Below are positions 42,571 through 52,733 of a stretch of DNA of 64,000 nucleotides, in pieces. The notes beneath the pieces are model-generated. The model saw nothing but the letters and a program-made list of their open reading frames with translations, searched no databases and was not told the DNA's origin. How positions within the stretch are numbered: the first letter of the stretch is position 1; every line of letters begins with the position of its first letter. This DNA comes from an uncultured Kordiimonas sp. Lineage in GTDB: Bacteria > Pseudomonadota > Alphaproteobacteria > Sphingomonadales > Kordiimonadaceae. The stretch covers positions 249,663 through 313,662 of the forward strand of contig CANMRM010000004.1 of the NCBI GenBank assembly GCA_947500295.1. Direction: 5' to 3'. Made by a program: the position numbers and the translations under genes.

Positions 42571-42574
42571 GAAT

Positions 42575-44407
42575 TTACCTGACTTTACATTCGAAGCAGA
42601 TGAGGTACCGGCCAGCCGGGTCGTTCAGCGTGCTCAGGAAGTCGAAATCGCTTTTCGCTTGCTGCAGCAGATCACCGACCGGGCCGGAAACACCTGATAC
42701 CGGGTTGCCGGATCCGGTACTGATTGTGGAATTCAGGAAATCCGAGAGAAGCTGATCGAAGGGGTCTGGCTGTTCCACATAAAATACGGTTTCAAAGTCA
42801 CCTTCGACACCGGCGGCGCGCGCGGCGGCAGCGAGTGCATCGTCAAATCCACCCAGGTGATCCACAAGGCCGAGCTCCTTGGCAGTTGCGCCGATCCAGA
42901 CGCGGCCTTGCCCGATCCGGTCAACTTCATCAACGGTCATGTTGCGACCACCCGCGACCAGTTCCTTGAATTGCTCGTACCCTGATTCGATGCCTTGCTG
43001 GATAATGTCCTTGGTTAAGTCGCTCAATGGGCGGGTGACGTTGAAGGCCCCAGCCAGCGGGGTTGTGCCAACGCCGTCCGCGCTGACGCCAATTTTGTCG
43101 AGTGTGCCTTCATAGGTTGGGATGACACCAAAGATACCGATAGAGCCGGTAATCGTGCTTGGTGCCGCCCAGATTTCATCTGCTGTTGCGGATATCCAAT
43201 AGCCACCGGACGCAGCGACCGGGCCAAAAGAGGCGATAACCTTGATGCCTTGCGCTTGCGCCATAACCAGTTCCTGCCGGATGAGTTCGGACGCAAAGGC
43301 TGAACCGCCAGGGCTGTCAACACGCAGCAAAATAGCCGCGGTCCGTGAATTCTGGCGAGCGCTGCGTATGTAATTCACTATTGTATCGGCCGCTGCAACC
43401 GTAACCGGGCCTTCACCCATGACGATTTCACCCTGCGCAGTGATGACCGCAATCTCGTTTGAGCTCGAGCGGCCATTGTCGGTGGCTGCCAGATAGGCCT
43501 GATAGTGAATTTGATTGAAGCTGTCGCCGTAGGAACTGCTGCCAAATTCGACCGCGATGTCATCGCGCCATTTGGCCCGGGGCGCCAGCTCGTCGACAAG
43601 CCCGGTTTCGACCGCGAGTTTTGCGAAGTCACCCTGAGCCGCGTTCAGGTTTGCTGAAATGTTGGTGATGTCATTGCCTATCTGACCAGCCTCAAGGCCA
43701 CGCGCCTTTTCAACCGATGACACATATTGTTGCCAGAGTGCGCCAAGGAATTCGGTATTGGCTTCCTTTGCCTCTTCAGACATGTCGTCCCGAATGAAGG
43801 GTTCTACGGCTGATTTGAACGTGCCGACCCGGAATACATTTACCGTTGCACCGATCTTGTCGAACAGGCTTTTGTAATAGAGGCGATAGCGCGCAAAGCC
43901 GTTCAAAAGCACATTGCCCTGCGGGTTCATATAGATTTTGTCGGCTTCCGCCGCGATCAGGTAATCGGATTGGCTGTAGGCGGACGAGATGGCAAACACT
44001 TTTTTACCGCTCGCTTTAAAGTCGCGCACTGCAGCAGCGATGGTGTGCTGATGACTGGGCGCAATACCGCCCATACTGTCGGTTACGACCGCAAGCGCAC
44101 TGATGCGGTCATCAGAAGTTGCTCGCCTGAGCGCCGTTGTGATGTCATGAATGCTGGTTTGAGCGGGACGGCGGTTAAAGGTGTCGAAATAAATTTCAAG
44201 CGGATCGGGGTTTTCCGTAATTTCAACGATCTGCCCTTCAGGCCAAAGCACCAACACGGCGCCGTCTGGAACAGATGGCCTTGGTTGAGGGCCGCTTGAC
44301 AAAGCAACTATGGCCAGCCCGATGATGACAAGTACACCAATCGTAAAGCCGCCCAGACCAATGACAAACTTCCCGATGGCCCTGACGATTGCCCAAACAC
44401 CCTGCAT
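42575..44407 (-). CDS. sppA: signal peptide peptidase, long (67K-type) form
   Basis: '[22 protein letters not shown]...[37 protein letters not shown]'; N-terminal TM. Confidence 0.92.
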   Translation of the reverse strand: MQGVWAIVRAIGKFVIGLGGFTIGVLVIIGLAIVALSSGPQPRPSVPDGAVLVLWPEGQIVEITENPDPLEIYFDTFNRRPAQTSIHDITTALRRATSDDRISALAVVTDSMGGIAPSHQHTIAAAVRDFKASGKKVFAISSAYSQSDYLIAAEADKIYMNPQGNVLLNGFARYRLYYKSLFDKIGATVNVFRVGTFKSAVEPFIRDDMSEEAKEANTEFLGALWQQYVSSVEKARGLEAGQIGNDITNISANLNAAQGDFAKLAVETGLVDELAPRAKWRDDIAVEFGSSSYGDSFNQIHYQAYLAATDNGRSSSNEIAVITAQGEIVMGEGPVTVAAADTIVNYIRSARQNSRTAAILLRVDSPGGSAFASELIRQELVMAQAQGIKVIASFGPVAASGGYWISATADEIWAAPSTITGSIGIFGVIPTYEGTLDKIGVSADGVGTTPLAGAFNVTRPLSDLTKDIIQQGIESGYEQFKELVAGGRNMTVDEVDRIGQGRVWIGATAKELGLVDHLGGFDDALAAAARAAGVEGDFETVFYVEQPDPFDQLLSDFLNSTISTGSGNPVSGVSGPVGDLLQQAKSDFDFLSTLNDPAGRYLICFECKVR

Positions 44408-44560
44408 ACCAAAAACTCCAGAAATAAATTACACCGTCGCCATTGCACGCAAACGATGGCACGTTATGTGTAAAGGTGCGACTGAAGCGTGGCTTCGTCA
44501 AGGCAGAGCAGGTTTTTTCTAGGTTTTCTTTCGTTTAATTCCACTCAAGGGGACACATTC

Positions 44561-45412
44561 ATGACCAGTCAGGTTCCTTCCGTACCCAGGACCCATCACG
44601 AGCGCCGTTCAGGGGTTGCAGACGACATTGATTATGAGATCAAGGGCGCAGAGATGCAGTTCGTTGAAATTGAACTGGACCCTGGAGAATCAGCTGTTGC
44701 AGAAGCAGGGACCATGATGTTCAAGGACCAGTCAGTCCTTATGAATGCGGTCTTTGGGGACGGATCTGGCCAGGAAGCCGGTTTTATGGGCAAGCTTCTG
44801 GGGGCAGGCAAGCGCCTGATCACGGGCGAAAGCCTGTTTACAACTGTGTTCACGCATGAGGGCAACGGCAAAGCAAAAGTGGCGTTTGCCTCACCTTTCC
44901 CGGGAAACATCATGGCTGTAAAACTGGACGAGGTTGGCGGCGAATTGATCTGCCAAAAAGACAGCTTTCTCGCTGCCGCCCGGGGTGTCCAGATTGATAT
45001 CGCTTTCCAGAAAAAGATTATGACCGGTTTGTTCGGCGGCGAGGGCTTTATAATGCAGCGCCTTACCGGTGACGGCTGGGCATTTGTTCATATCGGGGGC
45101 ACGGTCGTTGAGCGCGTCCTTGCACCCGGTGAGGTTTTGCACGTCGACACCGGCTGCCTGGCGGCCATGACCGCTGATGTCGATATGGATATCGAGCGGG
45201 TTGGTGGAATAAAGTCGATGATTTTTGGCGGTGAAGGTGTGTTTTTTGCGCGGCTCTCCGGACCGGGCAAGGTGTGGATGCAGAGCCTGCCGTTCAGTCG
45301 ATTGGCTGGCCGTATGCTTGCCGCAGCCCCCCAGGCTGGCGGAAAAGACCGCGGGGAAGGGTCCTTACTCGGCGGTGTTGGCAGGATGCTGGACGGGGAC
45401 AACAGTTTTTAG
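44561..45412 (+). CDS. TIGR00266/AIM24 family protein
   Basis: 'YEIKGAEMQFVEIELDPGESAVAEAGTMMFKD', 'AFVHIGGTVVERVLAPGEVLHVDTGCLAAM'. Confidence 0.88.
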   Translation: MTSQVPSVPRTHHERRSGVADDIDYEIKGAEMQFVEIELDPGESAVAEAGTMMFKDQSVLMNAVFGDGSGQEAGFMGKLLGAGKRLITGESLFTTVFTHEGNGKAKVAFASPFPGNIMAVKLDEVGGELICQKDSFLAAARGVQIDIAFQKKIMTGLFGGEGFIMQRLTGDGWAFVHIGGTVVERVLAPGEVLHVDTGCLAAMTADVDMDIERVGGIKSMIFGGEGVFFARLSGPGKVWMQSLPFSRLAGRMLAAAPQAGGKDRGEGSLLGGVGRMLDGDNSF

Positions 45413-45420
45413 GCTGGGAA

Positions 45421-46548
45421 ATGACACTTGAAGTAGACAAACATATTGTCCTGTATCGGTCGCAGCGGTTTTTCAGCGCCTTTCCGAGCATAGTGACCCT
45501 GTCAGGGGGGGGCCTCCTGTTGGGGTTTCGGCGCGCACCCGACCACCGCTGGCTGTTTGGCGATCTTGCTGATGAGGACTTTAATGCCGTTGACCATGTC
45601 CATTTCAAGTCTCATATCGCGCTCAAGAGGTTTACCAGCGACCTGGAACCAATAGGCGATGCCATCTCGATGCCGATGCACCCGGAAGCCGGTGATCAGG
45701 ATGCGAATTTGTTTTTGCATTCCGGTGGGCGGTTGCTGCAGCAGGGTTTCCTTTGGTATCCCGTGACCCTGGAAGCCGCGAAGCGGTTGAAAGAACAGGA
45801 TCGCCATGTTCTGACGTCCGAACACTATGGTGCCGGGTATGTGTTTTGGGGTGGATACGTTCGCTATAGCGACGACGAGGGTCTGACATGGTCCGATTAC
45901 ATTGAGCTTCCGGTCAATGCATCCGGCGAGGTAGCTGGCGGCCCCTATGTCATGGGGACTGTTGCTGTGCGTGGCCGCATGGCTGAACGTCCGGACGGCA
46001 GCCTGATCTTCGCAGGTTATACGGCGGGCACCCGCGAAAGACCTCGTCAGCAAACCCGTTTTTTTACGTCGCAGGACAGAGGCGAAAGCTGGGCCCTGAT
46101 GCCAGAACAGCTGACACTTGAGGATATCGACTTGCAGGAGCCTGCGGTCGCTGCCTGGCCTGAAGGCAATGTTACGGTTTTTCATCGAACGCGGGGTAAC
46201 AATGACCGCCTGGTTGTTGCAGGCATGCAAGAGGTCGGATCGTTTAGTTCACCCAAAACGCTTGATGTGGTCGGGCATCCCTATGACCCTCTCGTGCTAC
46301 CGGATGGCCGGCTTTTTCTCACCTATGGCTACCGTCATGACCCTATGGGCGTGCGCGCAAAGATTGTTTCTTCACTGGATGAGCTGGCATCAGCGCCCGA
46401 AATCATTGTGCGGGACGACAGCCCCAGCAAAGACACGGGATATCCGTCTTCGACCCTTCTTTCTGATGGACGAATTCTTGTTACGTACTATATCGCTGAC
46501 AAGAAGGGGATCAGGGGCATTGAGGGCACCATCCTCAGATTTACATAG
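45421..46548 (+). CDS. sialidase/BNR-repeat-like beta-propeller protein, no obvious signal peptide
   Basis: Asp-box-like 'SDDEGLTWSDYIEL' and 'SQDRGESWALMPE'. Confidence 0.75.
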   Translation: MTLEVDKHIVLYRSQRFFSAFPSIVTLSGGGLLLGFRRAPDHRWLFGDLADEDFNAVDHVHFKSHIALKRFTSDLEPIGDAISMPMHPEAGDQDANLFLHSGGRLLQQGFLWYPVTLEAAKRLKEQDRHVLTSEHYGAGYVFWGGYVRYSDDEGLTWSDYIELPVNASGEVAGGPYVMGTVAVRGRMAERPDGSLIFAGYTAGTRERPRQQTRFFTSQDRGESWALMPEQLTLEDIDLQEPAVAAWPEGNVTVFHRTRGNNDRLVVAGMQEVGSFSSPKTLDVVGHPYDPLVLPDGRLFLTYGYRHDPMGVRAKIVSSLDELASAPEIIVRDDSPSKDTGYPSSTLLSDGRILVTYYIADKKGIRGIEGTILRFT

Positions 46549-46565
46549 GCATCGCAGGCTGATTT

Positions 46566-46988
46566 ATGACCTTAAGCAACAAAGACCTGGAAAATCAGGG
46601 ATTCCGAACCTGGGGCAGCGAAGACCCTTTTGAAGACACAATCGGGCCCTTTTATTTCCGGCAGGAGAGCGATGGCAGCTGCCGGTGCGCATTTATTTCC
46701 GAACGAAAGCATCTTAACGGCGGCGGCATGTTACATGGCGGACTTTTGATGAGTTTTGCCGACTTCGCATTGTTTGCCATTGCAAGGGATCATCTGGACG
46801 GCATGGCGGTTACGGTTGGCTTCAACAGCGAATTCGTATCTGCGGGCCCCGGGGGAGCTTTGATCGAAGCTGATGGTGAAGTCACCAAAGCAACCCGGTC
46901 TCTATTGTTTGTGCGCGGCAAGATCTACAGCGGCACCGATACAATCATGACCTTCAGCGGCATTTTGAAGAAGGTCCGCAAGCCCTAG
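46566..46988 (+). CDS. PaaI-like hotdog thioesterase
   Basis: 'LNGGGMLHGGLLMSFADFALFAIARDHLDGMAVTVGFNSEFVSAG'. Confidence 0.88.
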   Translation: MTLSNKDLENQGFRTWGSEDPFEDTIGPFYFRQESDGSCRCAFISERKHLNGGGMLHGGLLMSFADFALFAIARDHLDGMAVTVGFNSEFVSAGPGGALIEADGEVTKATRSLLFVRGKIYSGTDTIMTFSGILKKVRKP

Positions 46989-47108
46989 AAGACCCGCTGA
47001 CCTTAATCAACGATTCATACTGGTTTTTTGGCTGTTCCACCGGTCTGGCCCTGTGGTTGACGGCGATTAGGTGGCATGCCTGCTGTTCCGACAATGAGGA
47101 GCGGCGGC

Positions 47109-47849
47109 ATGAAACTAATGTATTTTGCAACCATCCTGCTGGGTGTTTCGTTCGCGAGCGGCGCGCAGGATCATGGACAATCAAACGAACAAGGGGCACA
47201 CACTCCCCAAATAAGCTACATAGGGTTCAACACACTAAAAACAGATCATAAACCGGACCGTGTCAGTGCATTCAAGGACTACGTCAATACAATAACGCCG
47301 ATCATGGAACGGTATGGCCATACGCTGGATGTTTACAGGGTTGACCACAATAGTGACCCTGGGCACCCGGTTGATTTCATCACTTTCGGTACCGCACCAA
47401 CACAGGAAGCTTTTCAGGCTTTTTTTGCAGACGCGGATTTTCAGCAGGCATTCCCGACACTTGTTGGCATAATTGACAGTCACTATGTGACCTTTGTCGG
47501 CTCGCCAGTTGTGCCGGAAAGAGTGCATGGCGGTTACACCCAGCTCAATCTTGATTGGTTGAAGCCGATGGATGATGGCTTGCGTTCGGTTTTTGGCGGC
47601 ATGGAGGAGCAGCTTCTCAGCCTTGGTCATGACAAAGGCGCTCGCCGCACGCATCGTGCTCGAGGCATGATGGCCAGCAGCGGACTTACGGACGACCTGG
47701 CGCCGGCAGAGGCGCCCAATATTGTCAGCCTGTGGCATATGACCGACCCACACGCTTTTCTCGAAAATGAGAAGGTCAGCGCTCTGAACAAACGCATGGC
47801 CGGTCATTCAAAGCAATTTCGCTCTTACTGGATATCTCCAATGCGATAA
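47109..47849 (+). CDS. secreted protein with apparent duplicated alpha+beta (dimeric barrel-like) domains
   Basis: Signal peptide MKLMYFATILLGVSFASGAQ; two comparable segments (about 'YIGFNTLKTDHKPDRVSAFKDYVNTITPIMERYG' and the C-terminal 'PNIVSLWHMTDPHAFLENEKVSALNKRMAGHSKQFRSYWISPMR'). Confidence 0.65.
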   Translation: MKLMYFATILLGVSFASGAQDHGQSNEQGAHTPQISYIGFNTLKTDHKPDRVSAFKDYVNTITPIMERYGHTLDVYRVDHNSDPGHPVDFITFGTAPTQEAFQAFFADADFQQAFPTLVGIIDSHYVTFVGSPVVPERVHGGYTQLNLDWLKPMDDGLRSVFGGMEEQLLSLGHDKGARRTHRARGMMASSGLTDDLAPAEAPNIVSLWHMTDPHAFLENEKVSALNKRMAGHSKQFRSYWISPMR

Positions 47850-47930
47850 TTTTGTCCGCGTGTAAGCGCTTGATTTTGAGATAACAAAATCCGAGTATCG
47901 GCCCGTCACACACTGTGCCGATCTCGGAGT

Positions 47931-48584
47931 TTGGTTTTGGAACGTTTATTGGAGCTGTCGACAAACCCGCTTTATATCGGTGTGGCTTTTTTTCTTGCGC
48001 TGGTCGTTTTGCATTATGTGCTTGTCTTCCGGTTTCCGTTAAACGCCAGGCAATGGAAACTTGCCGAATATGTGTGGGTCGCTCTCGCCCTCGTGTCTGT
48101 CGTTGGCGTGTTTGAGGAAGCACGTCTGCTGCGGTCGGACAATGCCGTGGAACAGTATCGGGACGTTGCGGAGGAAAAGTCCCGCGCCGTTGAAAACTGG
48201 TTTGACGTTTACAGCATATACGCCTGCGAGGAAAACGGCAGCTCGCCCGAAACAACGCAACTGTGCCGATGGGTAAGGGTAAAGAATTCGGACCTGAGGC
48301 TGGTGTTGGCCAACGAAGAATTCCCCGCGGATATTCCAACCAACCTACTGCTCGGTCTTCATGAAATCTCCGAGGGAATTGGGGACGCGGACAAGCGCAT
48401 TATCGAAGGATATCTCGGGGACTATACGAAGGCGCGACGCGCTTACCTTGAAGCGGTTGCGGGCACAAAATATTCCACACTCTCGGCGTTGTTGATTTCC
48501 CTCGCGCCCCTCATGTTCGCATTGGCGATTGCGCTGAAGTTTGCAAAAGTCACGGGCGAGTACCGTCTTTTGCGCAACCGCTAA
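47931..48584 (+). CDS. membrane protein of unknown function
   Basis: Three hydrophobic segments flanking a soluble domain; TTG start at 47931 or 47937. Confidence 0.6.
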   Translation: MVLERLLELSTNPLYIGVAFFLALVVLHYVLVFRFPLNARQWKLAEYVWVALALVSVVGVFEEARLLRSDNAVEQYRDVAEEKSRAVENWFDVYSIYACEENGSSPETTQLCRWVRVKNSDLRLVLANEEFPADIPTNLLLGLHEISEGIGDADKRIIEGYLGDYTKARRAYLEAVAGTKYSTLSALLISLAPLMFALAIALKFAKVTGEYRLLRNR

Positions 48585-48588
48585 CCGG

Positions 48589-49905
48589 CTAATCGTTTTC
48601 CGCGATTGACACCATCTCTTCGACGTCGGCAATTTTGGCTCTCGGGGCCTCGCCTTTTGCTGTATCAATTTCGACGGCCTCGATCTTTTTCCAATCCTGG
48701 AAGGTAACAATTTTCAGGTCACGATCCTGCACGATGTTCTCCAGACCATCGCGTCCCGGTTTTCCAGATGGCTGAACTTCCGCGAGAATTTTCGCCGCAA
48801 TGCCAGCGCCGTCCGGTTTATTGGTGCCAATGGTGCCGGTGGGGCCACGCCGACACCAGCCGACGCAATAAAGCCCTGTTGAAATGAGGCCATCCTCATT
48901 TTCGTAAACGCCGCGCCATTCGTCGTAGGGAACATCCTCAAGAGGACTGGAACGGTAGCCGATGCAAGGCACGACAAGACCGACAGGCAAAACCTCGGAC
49001 CGACCGGTGCCCACGCATTTTCCGTCTTCCACAAGCGTTTCTTCCAGCCGAATGGCACATGTGCAGTCATCCCCGACGATCGCCATGGGACGGCGATAAA
49101 ACTGGATATGAAGCCTGACCGGTTTGTCGTTTTCGCTATTCTCTGCCATGGCTCTGAGAACGGTCATGTTTTTCTTGGTGGCTCCTGAAAGTGTTTCATC
49201 TATGTCTGTTGGCGGGAGTTGATCGCCGTCAACCAGCGTGACACAGTTTTCCAGCTTGTTCAGTTCGCCCAGTTCCTTGGGTGTAAAGGCTGCCTCCAAA
49301 GGACCACGCCGTCCAAGCAGATATATATCCTTGATCGCCGAACTATGGATCTCGGCGGCAGCGTGACCAGCAAGGTCGGATGACGCCATTTCCTCGGCGG
49401 TTTTTGCCAGGATACGGGCCACGTCCACCGCTACATTTCCGTTGCCGATTACCGCTACAGACGCAACCCTAAGGTCAGGCTCCAGGTCCTTATAGTCCGG
49501 GTGGCTGTTGTACCATCCCACAAACGCGCCCGAGCCAATGACGCCCGGCAAGTCCTCGCCCTCTACGCCGAGCGGGCGGTCCTTGGCGGCGCCGGTGGCG
49601 AGCACCACGACATCGTATATGTCCTGCAGTTCCTTTAGCGTAACATCTCTGCCAAGAGAGAGGTTGCCAACAAAACGGACATCGTCCCGTTGGTTTGTCG
49701 CTTCATATCGCCTTGAGACATTTTTGATGGATTGATGGTCAGGTGCGACCCCGGCTCTGATGAGCCCATAAGGTGTGGGTAATCTGTCGATGATATCGAC
49801 CCTGACATTCTGCTCACCAGCTGTCAGCGCCTCCGCCGTGTAATAGCCCGCTGGTCCAGCCCCGATAACAGCAACCCAAAGGGTCGCATCTCCACCTTGC
49901 GCCAT
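48589..49905 (-). CDS. FAD-dependent ferredoxin/adrenodoxin reductase (FprA-like)
   Basis: 'VAVIGAGPAGYYTAEALTAGEQNVRVDIIDRLPTPYGLIRAGVAPDHQSIKNVSRRYE', 'VGWCRRGPTGTIGTNKPDG'. Confidence 0.93.
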   Translation of the reverse strand: MAQGGDATLWVAVIGAGPAGYYTAEALTAGEQNVRVDIIDRLPTPYGLIRAGVAPDHQSIKNVSRRYEATNQRDDVRFVGNLSLGRDVTLKELQDIYDVVVLATGAAKDRPLGVEGEDLPGVIGSGAFVGWYNSHPDYKDLEPDLRVASVAVIGNGNVAVDVARILAKTAEEMASSDLAGHAAAEIHSSAIKDIYLLGRRGPLEAAFTPKELGELNKLENCVTLVDGDQLPPTDIDETLSGATKKNMTVLRAMAENSENDKPVRLHIQFYRRPMAIVGDDCTCAIRLEETLVEDGKCVGTGRSEVLPVGLVVPCIGYRSSPLEDVPYDEWRGVYENEDGLISTGLYCVGWCRRGPTGTIGTNKPDGAGIAAKILAEVQPSGKPGRDGLENIVQDRDLKIVTFQDWKKIEAVEIDTAKGEAPRAKIADVEEMVSIAEND

Positions 49906-49965
49906 ACATCCTCCCCTTTGCGGGAATAGTGAGACAGAGGTGCGGTCTTGTCAAAAAGAAAGCGG

Positions 49966-51981
49966 TTACAGATCAAGCTCAAGGTCTTGAGCGGGGTGAT
50001 TGGCTGCAGGTTTGGCGCAGCAAATCAGTGCCTCGCCGTCAGCCGGAGCATATTGGGTGCCAGCTGGATGGTCCAAGCTGCCCTTCAGGATTTTAGTGAG
50101 GCAGGTGCCGCAGTTGCCGGCGCGGCAGGAGAAAGAGGCATCAACACCTGCTTCCTCCGCATGGTCGAGCAAGCTCCCTTTCGATGGATTCCAGATGATT
50201 TTCTTGCCACTCGATCTCAGTTTCACGTCGATATCCATGTCGACAGATGCCTGATGATCGGCTTTGCCGGGGCCAAAAGCTTCCTGTCTTATATTGCCTG
50301 CCGCAACCCCAAGACCTTTCAAGTGGTCCTGCATCGCCTCCATAAACCCTGCAGGGCCACAGAGATAAACGTCAGAATCGAGGTTTGCCATCACGCTTCG
50401 CAATAGATCAGCGTCAATGCGTCCACGTGCATAGAAGGCTTTTTGCACGATATCCTGCGTGGAAGGCTGGGAATAAACGTAGGTCACGCTTATGCCGTGG
50501 TCTTCGGCGGACCGCAGGATGGGATGATTTCTAAAGGCATGCTCTTCGCCGTTTCTGGCCGCATGGACAAAGGCTATCGGGCGCTTGCAACGCTTCCCTT
50601 CCGCGCACCCGTGTTGACTGACCAGTTCTTCAAGCATTGCTATCATTGGCGTAATGCCAACTCCGGCGGACAACAGAACAGTGGCTTTGTTGCTTTCTTC
50701 TTGAAGATGAAAATGTCCGCTCGGCGTCCGGGCGTCGATTTTATCGCCAACGCGGATGCGGTCGTGAAAGTGACGGGAAACAGTGCCCTGTGGCTCGCGT
50801 TTGATCGAAAGGCGATATTGATTACCGGAAGGCGCCCGGGAAAGCGTGTAGGTCCGCGTGGATTTGGGAAGCGCCGGAATGCGGACAGGCAAATGCTGGC
50901 CCGCCAGGTAGGGAGGCAGTGAGGCGTCGTCAGTCGGGCTCAGGTAAAAGGAATGAATCACCTCGCTCTCGCGCTCTACCCTGTCGATCCGCAGAGACCG
51001 CCAGTCTTCGGTAGCCTTGGGTTCTCCAGCTTTTGCATATGACCCGGTACCTTCAAGGCTGGGCGAATAGTCGCTGAAGCGCCACCGAGCTGGCATCGCG
51101 CCTTCAAGCAAGCGCGCCGCTGTGACCTCCACTTTGATCAGGCGCTGCGCACCTTCAAAGGCCAGCACCTCTGGGCCTTCCCAGACGACATCAGCTTTTC
51201 CCTCAATGAACAATAATTCGCCGGTTTCGAAATTGGGAAACAGTAATCCCACTTTCGGGTTAAGCATAATGTTACCGATCGTGTTGAAATGGTTGTTGCC
51301 GCTGAAGTCAGGAAATGTCAGTACACCGTCTTCATATTTGACGAAGCCCGGCTTGCCGCCGCGGTGTGACACGTCTACGCCGTGCTTGGTGTCTGCTGCG
51401 TCTTCAAAATAGCTTGAAGCGATGAAAAATGTGTCAGCGGCCTCCAGCCTGGTTTTTACGTCTCCTATGCCTGGGTTGTCCGTGGCAACCACAGAAGTCC
51501 GGTATGATGGATTGGTCGTGTCGTGAGGGAGTGATCGCGCCTGAATATACTGGGGGCAGTTACCGAATGTCTGGTCCACCTCTACTTCAAATCCGTTGTC
51601 GCCGGTGGCCGTTACCTTGCCATTCATGCGGTTGCGGCGCCTGGTTTCGAACTCAATTGCAAGAAAGCCCAGGGGTGATCCAACGCTGAGGTTTTCTCTC
51701 AAAGGATCTCCAGCAACAGGGGCGGTGGCGATTTGCACAGTTGTTTCCGACGGAGCTTTGATCATGCCCGGATAGCCAAAAAGTATCGAGGCTGTTGGTT
51801 GATGGCTCGCGTCGATGGAGCCAACCACGATGAATGGCAATGACTCCAGCAGTTTTCTGTGTTGGTCAGGCAGGAAGGAGCGGACGAATTTGGGTGCATA
51901 AGAATGGACCTGCGCGCGAACGCCCATTTTTTCCTGAATGGCTAGTTCGCCCGGGTGAAATGGGGTTTGAAGGGTGGCCAT
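49966..51981 (-). CDS. three-part flavo-iron-sulfur protein: PNPOx-like N-domain + ferredoxin-NAD(P)+ reductase + 2Fe-2S ferredoxin
   Basis: N-terminal 'LPFIVVGSIDASHQPTASILFGYPGMIKAPS' (PNPOx-like), middle 'RTYTLSRAPSGNQYRLSIKREPQGTVSRHFHDRIRVGDKIDARTPSGHF', C-terminal 'SCRAGNCGTCLTKILKGS..ALICCAKP'. Confidence 0.92.
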   Translation of the reverse strand: MATLQTPFHPGELAIQEKMGVRAQVHSYAPKFVRSFLPDQHRKLLESLPFIVVGSIDASHQPTASILFGYPGMIKAPSETTVQIATAPVAGDPLRENLSVGSPLGFLAIEFETRRRNRMNGKVTATGDNGFEVEVDQTFGNCPQYIQARSLPHDTTNPSYRTSVVATDNPGIGDVKTRLEAADTFFIASSYFEDAADTKHGVDVSHRGGKPGFVKYEDGVLTFPDFSGNNHFNTIGNIMLNPKVGLLFPNFETGELLFIEGKADVVWEGPEVLAFEGAQRLIKVEVTAARLLEGAMPARWRFSDYSPSLEGTGSYAKAGEPKATEDWRSLRIDRVERESEVIHSFYLSPTDDASLPPYLAGQHLPVRIPALPKSTRTYTLSRAPSGNQYRLSIKREPQGTVSRHFHDRIRVGDKIDARTPSGHFHLQEESNKATVLLSAGVGITPMIAMLEELVSQHGCAEGKRCKRPIAFVHAARNGEEHAFRNHPILRSAEDHGISVTYVYSQPSTQDIVQKAFYARGRIDADLLRSVMANLDSDVYLCGPAGFMEAMQDHLKGLGVAAGNIRQEAFGPGKADHQASVDMDIDVKLRSSGKKIIWNPSKGSLLDHAEEAGVDASFSCRAGNCGTCLTKILKGSLDHPAGTQYAPADGEALICCAKPAANHPAQDLELDL

Positions 51982-52005
51982 CGTCCGTCTCCTGTTTTCT
52001 TGAAG

Positions 52006-52623
52006 TTATGCGGCCTTCAGGCCGGCGGCGGTTTCTTGCATGGGCACAAAGCCGTCCAGCGCCTCAATGCGACCAAGCCAGGCGAGTAATTGCGGATAAG
52101 CATCCAGCGCCACATTGCCTTCCGGTGCGTGCGCGATGTAGCTGTAGGCTGCGACGTCAGCGATAGTCGGTGTGGTTCCCGCGAGAAACGCTTGGGAAGT
52201 AAGAACTCGTTCAACAACTTCGAACAGGCTGTGCGCAAGGTCGATGGCGTTTTGATGATCTAACCCAGCGCCAAACACTGTCACGAGCCGAGCGGCAGCA
52301 GGTCCAAAGGCGATTTTCCCTGCAGCGACCGAGAGCCATGGTGTTACCCGGGCTTCTTCCGCCGGATCAACCGGTAGCCAGCTACCGCCGCCGTATGTGC
52401 GGGCGAGGTAGATCAAGATAGCATTAGAATCCCACAGGACAACATCGCCGTCCTCAAGAACAGGGACCTGGCCAAAAGGGTTTTTGGCGAGAAAATCCGG
52501 TTGTTTTTGCTCACCTGCGAGCAGGTCAACATCAACAAGCTGAAAATCCAGTTTCAAAAGCGACAACATAAGCTCTATGCGGTGCGCGTGCCCCGACAGG
52601 GGGTGGCGGTATAGAGTGATCAT
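52006..52623 (-). CDS. glutathione S-transferase
   Basis: 'ITLYRHPLSGHAHRIELMLSLLKLDFQLVDVDLLAGEQKQPDFLAKNPFGQVPVLEDGDVVLWDSNAILIYLARTYG'. Confidence 0.93.
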   Translation of the reverse strand: MITLYRHPLSGHAHRIELMLSLLKLDFQLVDVDLLAGEQKQPDFLAKNPFGQVPVLEDGDVVLWDSNAILIYLARTYGGGSWLPVDPAEEARVTPWLSVAAGKIAFGPAAARLVTVFGAGLDHQNAIDLAHSLFEVVERVLTSQAFLAGTTPTIADVAAYSYIAHAPEGNVALDAYPQLLAWLGRIEALDGFVPMQETAAGLKAA

Positions 52624-52693
52624 GACATTCTCCTGTTTATTGAATTCAGAGTGTGTTCTTTCGATACCGCAGCTAGATAGCAACTGGACGTAA

Positions 52694-52731
52694 TGTTGAT
52701 AATCAGGTAATTTGAATAATAATTATCAACA
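52694..52731. promoter_or_regulatory. inverted repeat TGTTGATAAT-N18-ATTATCAACA between divergent GST and LysR genes; candidate LysR-type regulator site
   Basis: 10-bp perfect arms (52694-52703 and 52722-52731) directly in the divergent intergenic region. Confidence 0.6.
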
Positions 52732-52733
52732 AT

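Noticed and set aside
45502-46230. 242-aa minus-strand ORF opposite the BNR/sialidase-like gene
   Set aside because: Antisense frame; the plus strand has Asp-boxes and good start context.
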